Below are positions 8,439 through 17,256 of a stretch of DNA of 45,879 bases, piece after piece. Numbering within the stretch: position 1 is the stretch's first letter; each line of letters opens with the position of its first letter. Position numbers and translations under genes: made by a program. Below the pieces are notes generated by a model, which saw only the letters and a program-made list of their open reading frames with translations, was not told where the DNA came from and did not search any database. The DNA is taken from assembly GCF_011516735.1 (NCBI RefSeq), contig NZ_WOSX01000028.1, positions 1 through 45,879 on the forward strand. The letters run 5' to 3'. The DNA comes from Acetobacter fallax. Its GTDB lineage: Bacteria > Pseudomonadota > Alphaproteobacteria > Acetobacterales > Acetobacteraceae.

Positions 8439-10328
8439 ATGCTGGATGCGATTGCGACTGTTTCTTTGGGAGGTACGCTTCGGGAAAAGCTTGAAGCAAT
8501 CGCTGAAGCTGGTTTTACAGCAGCCGAGGTCTTTGAAAACGATTTCGTCTCTTCTGAGCTTTCTGCTGCCGATGTGCGTATGCTGATGAATGATCTCGGA
8601 TTGCGAAACATTCTTTACCAGCCGTTTCGGAATTTTGAAGGACTGACAGGTGATGCACGGCGCAGGGCGTTCAGTCGTGCGGAACATAAATTCGACCTGA
8701 TGCAGGAAATGGGAACAGATCTGCTCCTGGTCTGCTCGACAACTCTGAAAGAAGCGGATGGTGACCATGGCAGGATCGTCGATGATTTCAGGGAGCTTGG
8801 AGAACGTGCTGCCCGACGTGGCCTGCGGATAGGATACGAGGCCCTTGCGTGGGGGCGCCATATCAACGATCACCGACAGGTCGCCGCAATTGTAACGGAC
8901 GTCGATCTGCCTTCCGTGGGAATTATTCTGGACAGTTTCCATTCGCTGGCTCGAAAAATTTCACCTTCATCTCTGAATGACCTTGATCCTGAAAAGATAT
9001 TCCTCGTCCAGATGGCCGATGCGCCACTCATGAACATGGATCTGCTGCAGTGGAGCCGGCATTTTCGCTGCATGCCGTTGCAGGGCGGTCTTCCGGTCAC
9101 GGAGTGGGTCGCTGCACTGATGCAGATCGGCTATGACGGCCCTCTGTCTCTGGAGATTTTTAACGATCGTTTTCGTGCCGGCCTCTCAGGGACGATCGCG
9201 GCTGATGGTCATCGGTCACTGGTAGCTGTGCGAGATGATGCCCGTCGTCTTCTTACAGGCGAAGGAGTATTACCTCCACGCTCTGAAGCTGCCCTTCGGT
9301 TTGTTGAATTTTCAACAACGAGTTTCAGAAGAAATGATTTCTCTGATATGATTGAGGCAATCGGTTTTCGTAAAACGGGCTCACACAAAAAAAGAGACAT
9401 AGATCTCTGGCAAAGCTCAGAGGGTCTTCCGATCATTCTGAATCATGAGACAGAGTCTTTTGCCGGCAGTTACGGTCTGGTACATGGTAACTCCCTGTGC
9501 GCCATAGGCGTACAGGTTGCTGATCGTAAAGCAGCAGCTGACCGCGCTGTCAGTCTTGGTATGAAGCCAGCTGACGAAAGCTCGGACAGTCTGGCGCAGT
9601 ATTCTGTTCCGGCGATACGGGGGATCGGAGGCAGTCTGATTTATCTCCTTGATGACGGCATAATGAGAGAACTTCTGGAAAAGGAGTTCGAAATAAATGA
9701 TCCGGTAAAAGGGGATGGTCGAAAAAAAATTATATCTTTTGATCATTTAGCTTCTGTTGTGCGGTATGATGAATTTTTGTCCTGGGTGCTTTACTGGACG
9801 AGTTTGTTCGACCTTCGGCCATGCGAGGAAGTCGATCTTATTGATCCGGGAGGTGTCGTACAGAGTCAGGCTCTGGAAAACAGAAGGGCATCTTTACGTC
9901 TGACACTGAACGGTGCGCTGGGCGGGCGCACACTTGCATCGCGTTTCGAGAAAAAGTTCATGGGGTCGGGGTACCAGCACCTTGCGCTGGAAACAGATGA
10001 TATTTTCTCTTTTGCAGATGATCTCAGGGAAAGAGGTTTTCCGGTTCTTCGGATAGGGAAAAACTATTATGACGATCTGCAGGCCCGCTTTGATCTGAGT
10101 GATGCGCTGATAACTTCTCTTTCGGAGAGGAATATTCTTTATGACTGTGACGAGACAGGTGGAGAATTTTATCAGATATTTTCAAGGGCCATCGACAAGA
10201 TGTTTTTCTTTGAAATAGTGCAGCGCACCGGAGGTTACGGCGGTTATGGAGCTGCAAATACTCAGGTCAGGCTGACAGCGCAACGTCTCGCCGGCGAGAC
10301 AGAAGAAGTTTCCAGGCTGCTTACATAA
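8439..10328 (+). CDS. quiC: 3-dehydroshikimate dehydratase fused to HPPD-like domain
   Basis: Converts 3-dehydroshikimate to protocatechuate. The 629-residue protein has two parts. The N-terminal TIM barrel (1-270) keeps all four metal ligands at the positions known for Pseudomonas QuiC1: Glu134 (GYEALAW), Asp165 (LDSFH), Gln191 (VQMADAP) and Glu239 (LSLEIF). The C-terminal part (about 285-629) is a vicinal-oxygen-chelate region resembling 4-hydroxyphenylpyruvate dioxygenase, with a plausible metal triad of His436 (FDHLA), His514 (QHLAL) and Glu592 (FFEIVQR). AGGAG lies before the ATG and the gap to aroD is 37 bases. The second domain's role is not settled for this family; here its ligands look intact. 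Confidence 0.92.
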   Translation: MLDAIATVSLGGTLREKLEAIAEAGFTAAEVFENDFVSSELSAADVRMLMNDLGLRNILYQPFRNFEGLTGDARRRAFSRAEHKFDLMQEMGTDLLLVCSTTLKEADGDHGRIVDDFRELGERAARRGLRIGYEALAWGRHINDHRQVAAIVTDVDLPSVGIILDSFHSLARKISPSSLNDLDPEKIFLVQMADAPLMNMDLLQWSRHFRCMPLQGGLPVTEWVAALMQIGYDGPLSLEIFNDRFRAGLSGTIAADGHRSLVAVRDDARRLLTGEGVLPPRSEAALRFVEFSTTSFRRNDFSDMIEAIGFRKTGSHKKRDIDLWQSSEGLPIILNHETESFAGSYGLVHGNSLCAIGVQVADRKAAADRAVSLGMKPADESSDSLAQYSVPAIRGIGGSLIYLLDDGIMRELLEKEFEINDPVKGDGRKKIISFDHLASVVRYDEFLSWVLYWTSLFDLRPCEEVDLIDPGGVVQSQALENRRASLRLTLNGALGGRTLASRFEKKFMGSGYQHLALETDDIFSFADDLRERGFPVLRIGKNYYDDLQARFDLSDALITSLSERNILYDCDETGGEFYQIFSRAIDKMFFFEIVQRTGGYGGYGAANTQVRLTAQRLAGETEEVSRLLT

Positions 10329-10469
10329 AAGAAGATCTGACAGAAAAATTGCGTGCAATTCGTTATCAGACTACGCTTATGTCAGGAAACAAAAATCTTT
10401 TTCCTGATTATCGCTGGTAATGTTATATTGCCCGAAAATAAAATAAAAACACAAATCGGGGAAGCCGGT

Positions 10470-12089
10470 ATGAAGAAAGCAGGGTCAGAACAGTTTTTCA
10501 GAGAACTCAGTGGAACAGGTATCGAAGCAGAGAGTTCCGTGTGGGCAAATCTGAGCTGTGCTGCGCTTGTGGAGCATGCAATTCGGCGTAATGAAGCAAA
10601 ACTTTCCGACAGTGGCGCTGTTGTCGCTCTTACAGGTGAACATACAGGCAGGTCCGTACGGGATAAATTCATTGTAAGGGAACCAGATAGTGAAGCGGAT
10701 GTCTGGTGGGGAGACACCAACGCTTCTCTTGAGCCGGAAAAATTCAGACAGGCAGGTCAGGATGTCAGGGCGTGGCTCGCGAAACAGGATCTTTTTGTTC
10801 AGGATCTCTATGCCGGTGCTGATCCTGCTCATCGTATCCGCGTACGGGTTGTGACCACTCATGCCTGGAACGCCCTTTTTGCCCGCAATATGTTTATCCG
10901 TCCCGGCAAAGACGAACTTGAGCGGTTCGAACCGGATTATGTCATTCTGCACGCTCCGGAATTCCGGATGGAACCGGCCGTACATGGAACGCGGTCTGAA
11001 ACCGGCGTTCTTCTGTCCTTCGGGCAAAGGCTGATCGTCATCGCCGGCACCGAATATGCCGGAGAAATCAAGAAAGCCATCTTCACGGTCATGAACTGGC
11101 TGCTGCCTTCTCAGAACGTTCTTCCGATGCACTGTTCTGCCAATGTGGGTGAGAATGAGGATATTGCGTTATTTTTTGGTCTGTCGGGTACTGGCAAGAC
11201 AACACTTTCGGCCAATTCTCGCAGACAGCTTATCGGTGATGATGAGCACGGCTGGGGACAGGACGGTGTCTTCAATTTCGAGGGTGGCTGTTACGCAAAA
11301 GTCATCAATCTGAGCAGGGAAGCCGAACCGGAAATATGGGCGGCTTCCAACCGTTTTGGAGCTGTCCTTGAAAATGTCATCCTGGATGATGACCGCGTAC
11401 CTCGGTTTGATGACGGGTCTCTCACGGAAAATACACGGTCATGCTATCCGATTGACTATGTACCCAATGCCCGTCTCAGCGGCAGAGCCGGAAAACCGCG
11501 TCACGTCATTATGCTGACGGCAGATGCTTTCGGCGTGCTTCCGCCTATTTCACGGCTGAATCCGGCGGAAGCGGCTTATCAGTTCATGTCGGGTTACACC
11601 GCCCGGATTTCCGGAACAGAAAAAGGCCTGGGCAAGGAACCACAGGCGACATTCAGTGCCTGTTTTGGCGCCCCCTTTCTTCCGCGGACGCCCCAGACCT
11701 ACGCCCGGCAGCTTGAGACATTCCTGTCGGAGCAGAACGTGACCTGCTGGCTTTTGAATACAGGCTGGACCGGAGGCATTTACGGGACCGGAACACGGAT
11801 CAGGCTGGCGCATACACGGGCGCTGGTGGACGCTGTACTCAATGGCGATCTGGACCACGCCTCATTCCGTGTCGAACCTCATTTTGGTCTCACGATTCCG
11901 GTCAGTGTGCCTGGTGTTCCCGATGATCTTCCTGATCCGGAAAATGCCTGGGAAGATAAAGCCGCTTATGCGCGAACCGCACGCGGGCTGGTGGCACGTT
12001 TTGTGGACAATTTCCGCTCGATGGAGGCCGGTGCTCCGGAAGCCGTGCAGGTTGTGGCGCGCGCATGGATGGATCTGGCAGCGCGCTGA
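10470..12089 (+). CDS. pckA: Phosphoenolpyruvate carboxykinase (ATP)
   Basis: Converts oxaloacetate and ATP to PEP, CO2 and ADP. From ATG 10,470 it has 539 residues, the usual length. Key features are the P-loop FFGLSGTGKTTLS (about 235-247), the segment LIGDDEHGW, and FEGGCYAK with metal/substrate ligands. The upstream in-frame stretch from 10,353 is AT-rich and unlike the family N-terminus, while GGGGAAG precedes the chosen start. It is the last gene of the catabolic operon, about 140 bases after quiC. Growth on quinate or protocatechuate ends in succinyl-CoA and acetyl-CoA, so a co-expressed PckA would supply gluconeogenesis; this role is inferred from context. Confidence 0.92.
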   Translation: MKKAGSEQFFRELSGTGIEAESSVWANLSCAALVEHAIRRNEAKLSDSGAVVALTGEHTGRSVRDKFIVREPDSEADVWWGDTNASLEPEKFRQAGQDVRAWLAKQDLFVQDLYAGADPAHRIRVRVVTTHAWNALFARNMFIRPGKDELERFEPDYVILHAPEFRMEPAVHGTRSETGVLLSFGQRLIVIAGTEYAGEIKKAIFTVMNWLLPSQNVLPMHCSANVGENEDIALFFGLSGTGKTTLSANSRRQLIGDDEHGWGQDGVFNFEGGCYAKVINLSREAEPEIWAASNRFGAVLENVILDDDRVPRFDDGSLTENTRSCYPIDYVPNARLSGRAGKPRHVIMLTADAFGVLPPISRLNPAEAAYQFMSGYTARISGTEKGLGKEPQATFSACFGAPFLPRTPQTYARQLETFLSEQNVTCWLLNTGWTGGIYGTGTRIRLAHTRALVDAVLNGDLDHASFRVEPHFGLTIPVSVPGVPDDLPDPENAWEDKAAYARTARGLVARFVDNFRSMEAGAPEAVQVVARAWMDLAAR

Positions 12090-12222
12090 CAGATCCTGAC
12101 GTAAGGTCCGGCCTGAATGCGGCGAGGACCATGCCGGTCGTGGTTTCGCTGCATGGTGCCAGCCGTATCAGCAGATTTGGCAGTCTGACTTCCGTTACTG
12201 TATGAGCGCGATAACCGGAAGA

Positions 12223-13050
12223 TTATGCAGCCTCCTGTCCCGGAAGACTTTCGACGAAAAAATCCAGCATAAAATCTCTGACAAAATGAAACATGTCGAT
12301 GCCCGTTGCCGTATGGCAGCCTTTTTCGAGGGCTGCGGCAATCAGCGGCGTTACGACCGGCTCGGTGATCACGTCACCGACAACCATATCCGCCTGCAGA
12401 CTCTCCCTGGGCACAGGAAGCGGGTCATCGGGCTTCATTCCGGCGGGACTTGCATTGCACACCAGGGAAAATCCATGTGCATCGGGTGAGGAAACCGCCC
12501 GGACGTGGGCCTGCGCCGTCATGCCGCCATGTTCCAGGCGCCGAATGAGATTTTCGAGGCGCTCTGGGTCAGGATCATAAATGCCAAGTTCCGTGACACC
12601 AGCGTTCAGAAGCGCGTAAGCAATGGCGCTGCCCGCCCCGCCGGCTCCTGTCAGAAGAGCTGATGCACCTTCCGGTTTTGCACCGGCATTTCGCAATGCC
12701 TGGAGAAAGGCTTCTCCGTCAAGCATGTCGCCATACCAGCCTCCGTCAGGCAGACGGCGGGCGACGTTGGCCGCACCCAGTATGTCTGCGCGAGGACTCA
12801 GCACCCGGCAGAGATCATGTGTGGCGAATTTATGAGGAATAGTTGCGATAAAACCCGGAACATTCTGCATCGACAGAAGCATCTGTCCGAACAGGGGAAA
12901 ATCGTTCGGGCAGACATGGGCCGGGATGCAAAGCGCATTGATACCGCGCTCGCGAAATCCTTCTGACATACCCTGTGGCGATTTCACCTGAGAGACAGGA
13001 TCGCCAACAATGGGATAAATTTTTGTATTACCGTCAATTTTCCAGAGCAT
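12223..13050 (-). CDS. Divergent shikimate dehydrogenase-family protein
   Basis: A 275-residue AroE-fold oxidoreductase, only distantly like the one at 5,995-6,825. It retains a substrate-loop variant (VGDPVSQVKSP), Lys in ATIPHKFA, Asn in GAANVARR, Asp in GDMLDG and the GAGGAGSA nucleotide loop. IYDPDPERL places an acidic residue where NAD-using enzymes have one. The C-terminal GxxMxxxQ motif is changed to GIDMFHFV, so the substrate-contacting Gln is missing. It is the last gene of the pcaHGBD operon, 126 bases after pcaDC. AAGG precedes the ATG, and a seven-codon micro-ORF (13,076-13,053) lies just upstream. A modified hydroaromatic substrate is likely; the exact one is unknown. Confidence 0.8.
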   Translation of the reverse strand: MLWKIDGNTKIYPIVGDPVSQVKSPQGMSEGFRERGINALCIPAHVCPNDFPLFGQMLLSMQNVPGFIATIPHKFATHDLCRVLSPRADILGAANVARRLPDGGWYGDMLDGEAFLQALRNAGAKPEGASALLTGAGGAGSAIAYALLNAGVTELGIYDPDPERLENLIRRLEHGGMTAQAHVRAVSSPDAHGFSLVCNASPAGMKPDDPLPVPRESLQADMVVGDVITEPVVTPLIAAALEKGCHTATGIDMFHFVRDFMLDFFVESLPGQEAA

Positions 13051-13176
13051 ATCTATACCTTATTTGTATTTTTCATTTGTAACTTCCTTATGTTTCACCT
13101 CTTGCCCTGTTATTTATCGCAACAGGAACCGCATATTCGATCAGCGTGGCAGATAAGAAGGTTTCTTCTTCCGCAA

Positions 13177-14346
13177 TCATTTTTTGCTGTGATTATCAGC
13201 AAGAATTTCTTTCGCACACCGTATGGCGCTGTTTGCTCGCGGTATCCCGGCATAGACGGCGACATGAAGCAGCAGTTCGGCAATATCCTCCGGAGAACAT
13301 CCCGTATTGCGGGACGCCCGGACATGCAGGGCGAATTCTTCCTCACAGCCCAGTGCTGCGAGAAGAGCCAGGGTTATGACCGAACGTGTTCTTCGGTCGA
13401 AGTTCGGGCGCGACCACACCTGCCCCCAGGCGGTGCGTGTGATGAAGGTCTGGAAATACTGGTCGAAATCCGTCATGCGTTCTGTTGAGCGCGCGACATG
13501 TTCCGCTCCCAGGACAGCGCGGCGTACGTCCATTCCCCGGCTGTAAAGATCTGGGGGATGACTGTCCTCTGGCTCTCCGGCGAGGAATGTCAGAAGGGCT
13601 TCGGCGATCGCTTCCGGCTGTTCGACTGTCGGGATATGGGATGCCTGTGGTATAACCGTCATCCGGGCTGACGGGATGGTTCCGGCGAGATCCCGGGCGA
13701 CGGAAACAGGTGTAGAAGGATCATCCTCGCCTACCAGCACCAAAGTTGGTTGCCTGATATTTCCGATGTCTTTGGAGAGATCGCACTGGGCCAGCGCTTC
13801 ACAGGCTGCCGCATATCCCTCCGGGTCGGTGCGCAGAAAGATCTGTCGCAGACCGAGTGCGGCCGGCATGTCCATGCAGGCTGGCGTGACCCACCGGCTC
13901 ATGACAGCGTCGCCCATGTCAAGCAGACCACCGGAGCGGACTGTTGCCGCTCTTTCATTCCAGGATGAGCTGGTGGGAAAAACCGCGGCTGTATCGATGA
14001 GTGTCAGAGACAGGACGCGTTCCGGACCACTCAGCGCCATGCTCTGAGCGATCAGCCCGCCGATGGAAACGCCGGCGACATGTGCATGTTCGATCGAGAG
14101 GGCATCCATGAGCGCAAATGCGTCTCCCGCCAGACCCTCAATCGTATACGGCCCTGGTGACACACTGGTCAGACCATGCCCGCGCATATCCGGACGGATC
14201 ACACGATAGCGGCGGGAAAGGCCGCCGATCAGGCCGTCCCAGATATCCGAGGATGTGCCCAATGAATGAAGGAGCAGCAGCACTGGTGCACCGGGGGGAC
14301 CATCGATCCGGACATTTACGTTCAGATCAGGAAGCTTTATGAACAT
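13177..14346 (-). CDS. pcaL: PcaD-PcaC fusion: enol-lactonase / carboxymuconolactone decarboxylase
   Basis: A 389-residue bifunctional protein. Residues 1-260 are an alpha/beta hydrolase matching 3-oxoadipate enol-lactonase: oxyanion region HSLGTSSDIW, nucleophile Ser94 in GVSIGG, acid in GEDDP (about 208) and His237 in ASHIP. Residues 265-389 are a carboxymuconolactone decarboxylase domain, with RTRSVITLALLAALG and a Cys/His patch at 334-341. It would decarboxylate 4-carboxymuconolactone and hydrolyse the enol-lactone to beta-ketoadipate, two consecutive protocatechuate-branch steps. Such fusions are named PcaL in Actinobacteria and also occur in Proteobacteria. The start overlaps the pcaB stop by ten bases. 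Confidence 0.9.
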   Translation of the reverse strand: MFIKLPDLNVNVRIDGPPGAPVLLLLHSLGTSSDIWDGLIGGLSRRYRVIRPDMRGHGLTSVSPGPYTIEGLAGDAFALMDALSIEHAHVAGVSIGGLIAQSMALSGPERVLSLTLIDTAAVFPTSSSWNERAATVRSGGLLDMGDAVMSRWVTPACMDMPAALGLRQIFLRTDPEGYAAACEALAQCDLSKDIGNIRQPTLVLVGEDDPSTPVSVARDLAGTIPSARMTVIPQASHIPTVEQPEAIAEALLTFLAGEPEDSHPPDLYSRGMDVRRAVLGAEHVARSTERMTDFDQYFQTFITRTAWGQVWSRPNFDRRTRSVITLALLAALGCEEEFALHVRASRNTGCSPEDIAELLLHVAVYAGIPRANSAIRCAKEILADNHSKK

Positions 14347-15734
14347 TCCTCATTTCCTCCATTACGCCATGCTTCCAGGGCACGGATGCAGAAGGCACGG
14401 GCGTTTCCGAGATAACCCGCCGGATTCATGAGACGACTGATGTCGTCCGGCGACAGGATGGCCGTGACCCGGTCATCTTCCCGAAGCACCGTATCGAGCG
14501 TCACGTTACGCTTTACGGCGGTTCGGGTCAGTTCCTGGAGCAGGTGATGAGCAGCTTCCCGTCCCAGCCGGTTCGCAAGCTCCATACTGACGGCTTCCGC
14601 CATCATCAGTCCGCGGGTCTTTCCGAGGTCATCCCGCATGGCATCGGGACATATCTCCATCGCTTCGACTGTGTCCGCCATCTGTGCCGCAGAGGCGCTG
14701 GTCAGACGCAGCAGCGCCGGCAGGGTCTGCCATTCCGCGTGCCAGCCACCGAGGCCGCGCTCATGTTCCTGCACCATGGCGGAGAGCAGCGTGGCTACCA
14801 GACCGGGAGCCTGCGTCGCCACCGAGAGTGCTATCGCGCAGCCAACAGGATTGCGCTTGTGGGGCATGGTTGACGAGCCGCCCTGCCCCTTGCCCCCGGG
14901 AGGCAGTGTTTCAGCGATTTCCGTCTGCATCATCAGGGAGAGATCACGGGCCAGCTTGCCAAGTGCGCCGCAGAGTATGCCGAGGGCACTGCCGCACGCG
15001 GCCAGATCACTGCGCAGCGTATGCCATGGCAACGGCGGCACACCCAGCTTCAGACGCCGGGCCAGTTCAGCAGCGACCTCGATGCCCCGCCCGTCAAGGG
15101 ATGCGAGCGTGCCGGCAGCGCCACCGAACTGTACGCAGGAGGCCTGCGCCACGGCTGCTTCCAGGTGCCAGCGCGCCCGCGTGACAGCGGTGAGCCAGCC
15201 CGCGGCCTTCAGGCCGAATGTAGTGGGCACCGCGTGCTGGAGCCAGGTTCTGCCCGGCAGCACGGTTCCGATGTGATCCTTCGTGATCCCTGCCAGGGTC
15301 TGTTCGAGGCGCAGCAGGTCGGCTCTGATGGCCATGACAGCCTCCTGCAGTTGCAGGATCGTGGCCGTATCGATCACGTCCTGGCTTGTCGCGCCCCAAT
15401 GGACATAGCGCGCGGCTTCAGAGTTCTCTCTGGCGACCATCGCGGTAAAAGCGGCCACAAACGGGATGGCAATATTCCCTGCCCGGGCGGCCGCGGCCGC
15501 AAGAGCTGGCACATCCATCCGTTCCGGCCGGGCACAGAAGGCAATGTGCCGGGCGGCCTGGACAGGAATGATATCGAGTGCTGCTTCTGCTTCCGCCAGA
15601 GCGACTTCGAACGCCATCATGGTCCGCAGTCGCGCCTGATCATCAAGTGCAGCGGAAACGGCCTGCGTCGTGAACATGCCGTCCAGCAGAATGTCACTCC
15701 CGGTTCCGGCGGTCTCGAAGCGGGCGTCAGACAT
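14337..15734 (-). CDS. pcaB: 3-carboxy-cis,cis-muconate cycloisomerase
   Basis: Cyclises beta-carboxymuconate to gamma-carboxymuconolactone. The 465-residue protein belongs to the fumarase/aspartase superfamily, with HWGATSQDV (112-120) and the signature loop GGSSTMPHKRNP (285-296). I choose ATG 15,734, giving the normal PcaB N-terminus and an eight-base overlap with the pcaG stop; longer in-frame extensions run into pcaG. An adenylosuccinate-lyase assignment is excluded by the operon and by PcaB-like length and order. Translation is probably coupled from pcaG. Confidence 0.92.
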   Translation of the reverse strand: MSDARFETAGTGSDILLDGMFTTQAVSAALDDQARLRTMMAFEVALAEAEAALDIIPVQAARHIAFCARPERMDVPALAAAAARAGNIAIPFVAAFTAMVARENSEAARYVHWGATSQDVIDTATILQLQEAVMAIRADLLRLEQTLAGITKDHIGTVLPGRTWLQHAVPTTFGLKAAGWLTAVTRARWHLEAAVAQASCVQFGGAAGTLASLDGRGIEVAAELARRLKLGVPPLPWHTLRSDLAACGSALGILCGALGKLARDLSLMMQTEIAETLPPGGKGQGGSSTMPHKRNPVGCAIALSVATQAPGLVATLLSAMVQEHERGLGGWHAEWQTLPALLRLTSASAAQMADTVEAMEICPDAMRDDLGKTRGLMMAEAVSMELANRLGREAAHHLLQELTRTAVKRNVTLDTVLREDDRVTAILSPDDISRLMNPAGYLGNARAFCIRALEAWRNGGNEECS

Positions 15735-16326
15735 CGAAGAACACGGTTTCATTCTCGCCCTGAATATGGATATCAAACCAGTAGGTCGGTACGCCGCCGC
15801 TCTCTTCATCCCGTTTCGCAATCAGCGTATCCGCGCGTTCCGGTCCCACGAGATCCAGGATCGGGTCGTGTGCGTTGGCTTCGGATTCCGGGAAGTAGAG
15901 ACGGGTCACGAGACGTCTGAGAAGTCCGCGGCCGAACAGACTGATCGCGATATGAGGCGCCTGTTCCGTATTCCCCGGTCCTGGTACCGGTCCGGGACGG
16001 ACGGTATGAAATGTGAAGACGCCGTCTTCGTTTGTCGGGCACCGGCCAAATCCGATGAAAGCCGGATCGGCGGGCACTTCTGTGCGGTTGTCTTCCGGAT
16101 GATCGTAACGTCCGCTGCTGCTGGCCTGCCAGATCTCAACCATAGCGTCGCTGACGGGCTGATCCATCGCGTCCAGAACCCGGCCCCTGATGATGATCCG
16201 CTCTCCCAGCACGCCTTCGCGCAGAAGGTTTTCTCCACCCTCCCAGGGAAGTGCGTAATGGAAGAAGGGGCCGACCGTCTGCCAGGGAGTCAAAGGCCGC
16301 ACTTCAGAAACAAGGGTGTCGCTCAT
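15727..16326 (-). CDS. pcaG: Protocatechuate 3,4-dioxygenase alpha subunit
   Basis: Alpha chain of the intradiol ring-cleaving dioxygenase, 199 residues, the usual size. It shows the intradiol family pattern: TPWQTVGPFFHYAL near the N-terminus, IIRGRVLDAMDQPVSDAMVEIWQ, and APHIAISLFGRGLLRRL. As in other alpha subunits, the iron-ligand Tyr and His residues of the beta chain are not all kept, so iron is carried by PcaH. The start overlaps the pcaH stop as ATGA, typical for coupled synthesis of the heteromer. Confidence 0.93.
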   Translation of the reverse strand: MSDTLVSEVRPLTPWQTVGPFFHYALPWEGGENLLREGVLGERIIIRGRVLDAMDQPVSDAMVEIWQASSSGRYDHPEDNRTEVPADPAFIGFGRCPTNEDGVFTFHTVRPGPVPGPGNTEQAPHIAISLFGRGLLRRLVTRLYFPESEANAHDPILDLVGPERADTLIAKRDEESGGVPTYWFDIHIQGENETVFFDV

Positions 16327-17027
16327 TGTGGATTCTCCATCGGCGTCGCATTCCGGCCCCGCAGGACGATGTCATAGACATAGCCGAGCGCCCATTCGTT
16401 TTCGGTCGTGTCGATATCAAACCGGGATACCATGCGGTTACGCGCTTCCGACGGCACGGCGCAGGCAATGGGATCAATATCAATCAGCGGGTCACCGGGA
16501 AAATACATCTGCGTAATCAGACGCGTGGCAAAGCATGGGCCGAAAAGAGAGAAATGAATATGAGCCGGGCGCCATGCATTATAGTGATTACGCCATGGAT
16601 AGGCGCCCGGTTTGATGGTGACGAAGCGATAGCGGCCCTCTTCGTCTGTCACCACGCGACCCTGCCCGGTAAAATTGGGATCAAGCGGCGCATCATGCTG
16701 ATCTTTCTTGTGGACATAGCGACCGGCAGAATTGCACTGCCAGACTTCAACCACCGTGTTGGGAACGGGATGACCGCGATCATCAAGCACATGACCGGAG
16801 ACAATGATACGTTCGCCAAGCGGCTCGCCTTTTCCTTCCCGGGTCATGTCATGGACCGGTGCACGGAGGAGGCGCTCGCCAAAATCTGCCGGGCCGGTCA
16901 CCTCTGTCAGAGTCTGCGGAATCCGCACGAGTGGCTTGCGGGGTGAACGGGCGACTGTGCTGACATATCCGGGGGCGAATGACGGTGGCTCGGAGAGAGC
17001 CTGTGGGGAATACTGGAGCACATCCAT
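16323..17027 (-). CDS. pcaH: Protocatechuate 3,4-dioxygenase beta subunit
   Basis: Catalytic, iron-bearing beta chain of the dioxygenase opening protocatechuate to 3-carboxy-cis,cis-muconate. From ATG 17,027 it has 234 residues. The four Fe(III) ligands are visible as Tyr104 (SAGRYVH), Tyr143 (GAYPWRN), His156 and His158 (PAHIHFS), each four positions before the Pseudomonas numbering, with Arg153 beside them. AAGGA lies before the chosen ATG; the further in-frame extension to 17,222 has no PcaH similarity and covers the promoter region. First gene of the minus-strand pcaHGB-pcaL operon, divergent from an AraC-type regulator gene. Confidence 0.94.
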   Translation of the reverse strand: MDVLQYSPQALSEPPSFAPGYVSTVARSPRKPLVRIPQTLTEVTGPADFGERLLRAPVHDMTREGKGEPLGERIIVSGHVLDDRGHPVPNTVVEVWQCNSAGRYVHKKDQHDAPLDPNFTGQGRVVTDEEGRYRFVTIKPGAYPWRNHYNAWRPAHIHFSLFGPCFATRLITQMYFPGDPLIDIDPIACAVPSEARNRMVSRFDIDTTENEWALGYVYDIVLRGRNATPMENPQ

Positions 17028-17198
17028 TGTTTTTTCCTTTTTGCTCCGGACCGTCTTCACCGCCACGCTTCTGACCGGGAGGGATGCGAAGGGCGTTGTG
17101 CATGGCATTGTGACCGGCGGTCTCATCGGCATTTCCGATCCGACAGAGGATCGTGAGTAACAGAGGCAGACTGCATGATCGGGCCGGCTGGCGTCGAT

Positions 17199-17215
17199 GT
17201 ACAAACGCGTACAAA
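17199..17215. promoter_or_regulatory. Direct repeat GTACAAA x2, putative regulator site
   Basis: Two perfect GTACAAA heptamers start at 17,199 and 17,209, ten bases (one helical turn) apart, in the pcaH/AraC divergent intergenic region. Direct half-sites in phase on one DNA face are consistent with AraC-family or other activator binding. The position is about 170 bases upstream of pcaH and 42 bases before the preferred araC-type start. Function is inferred only. Confidence 0.4.
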
Positions 17216-17256
17216 GTTGCACTTTCCGGACACCTCACGACAATGCGATCCCTTTC

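Noticed and set aside
17028..17222. N-terminal extension of pcaH
   Set aside because: No PcaH similarity, and it spans the divergent promoter region; ATG 17,027 has a good Shine-Dalgarno.
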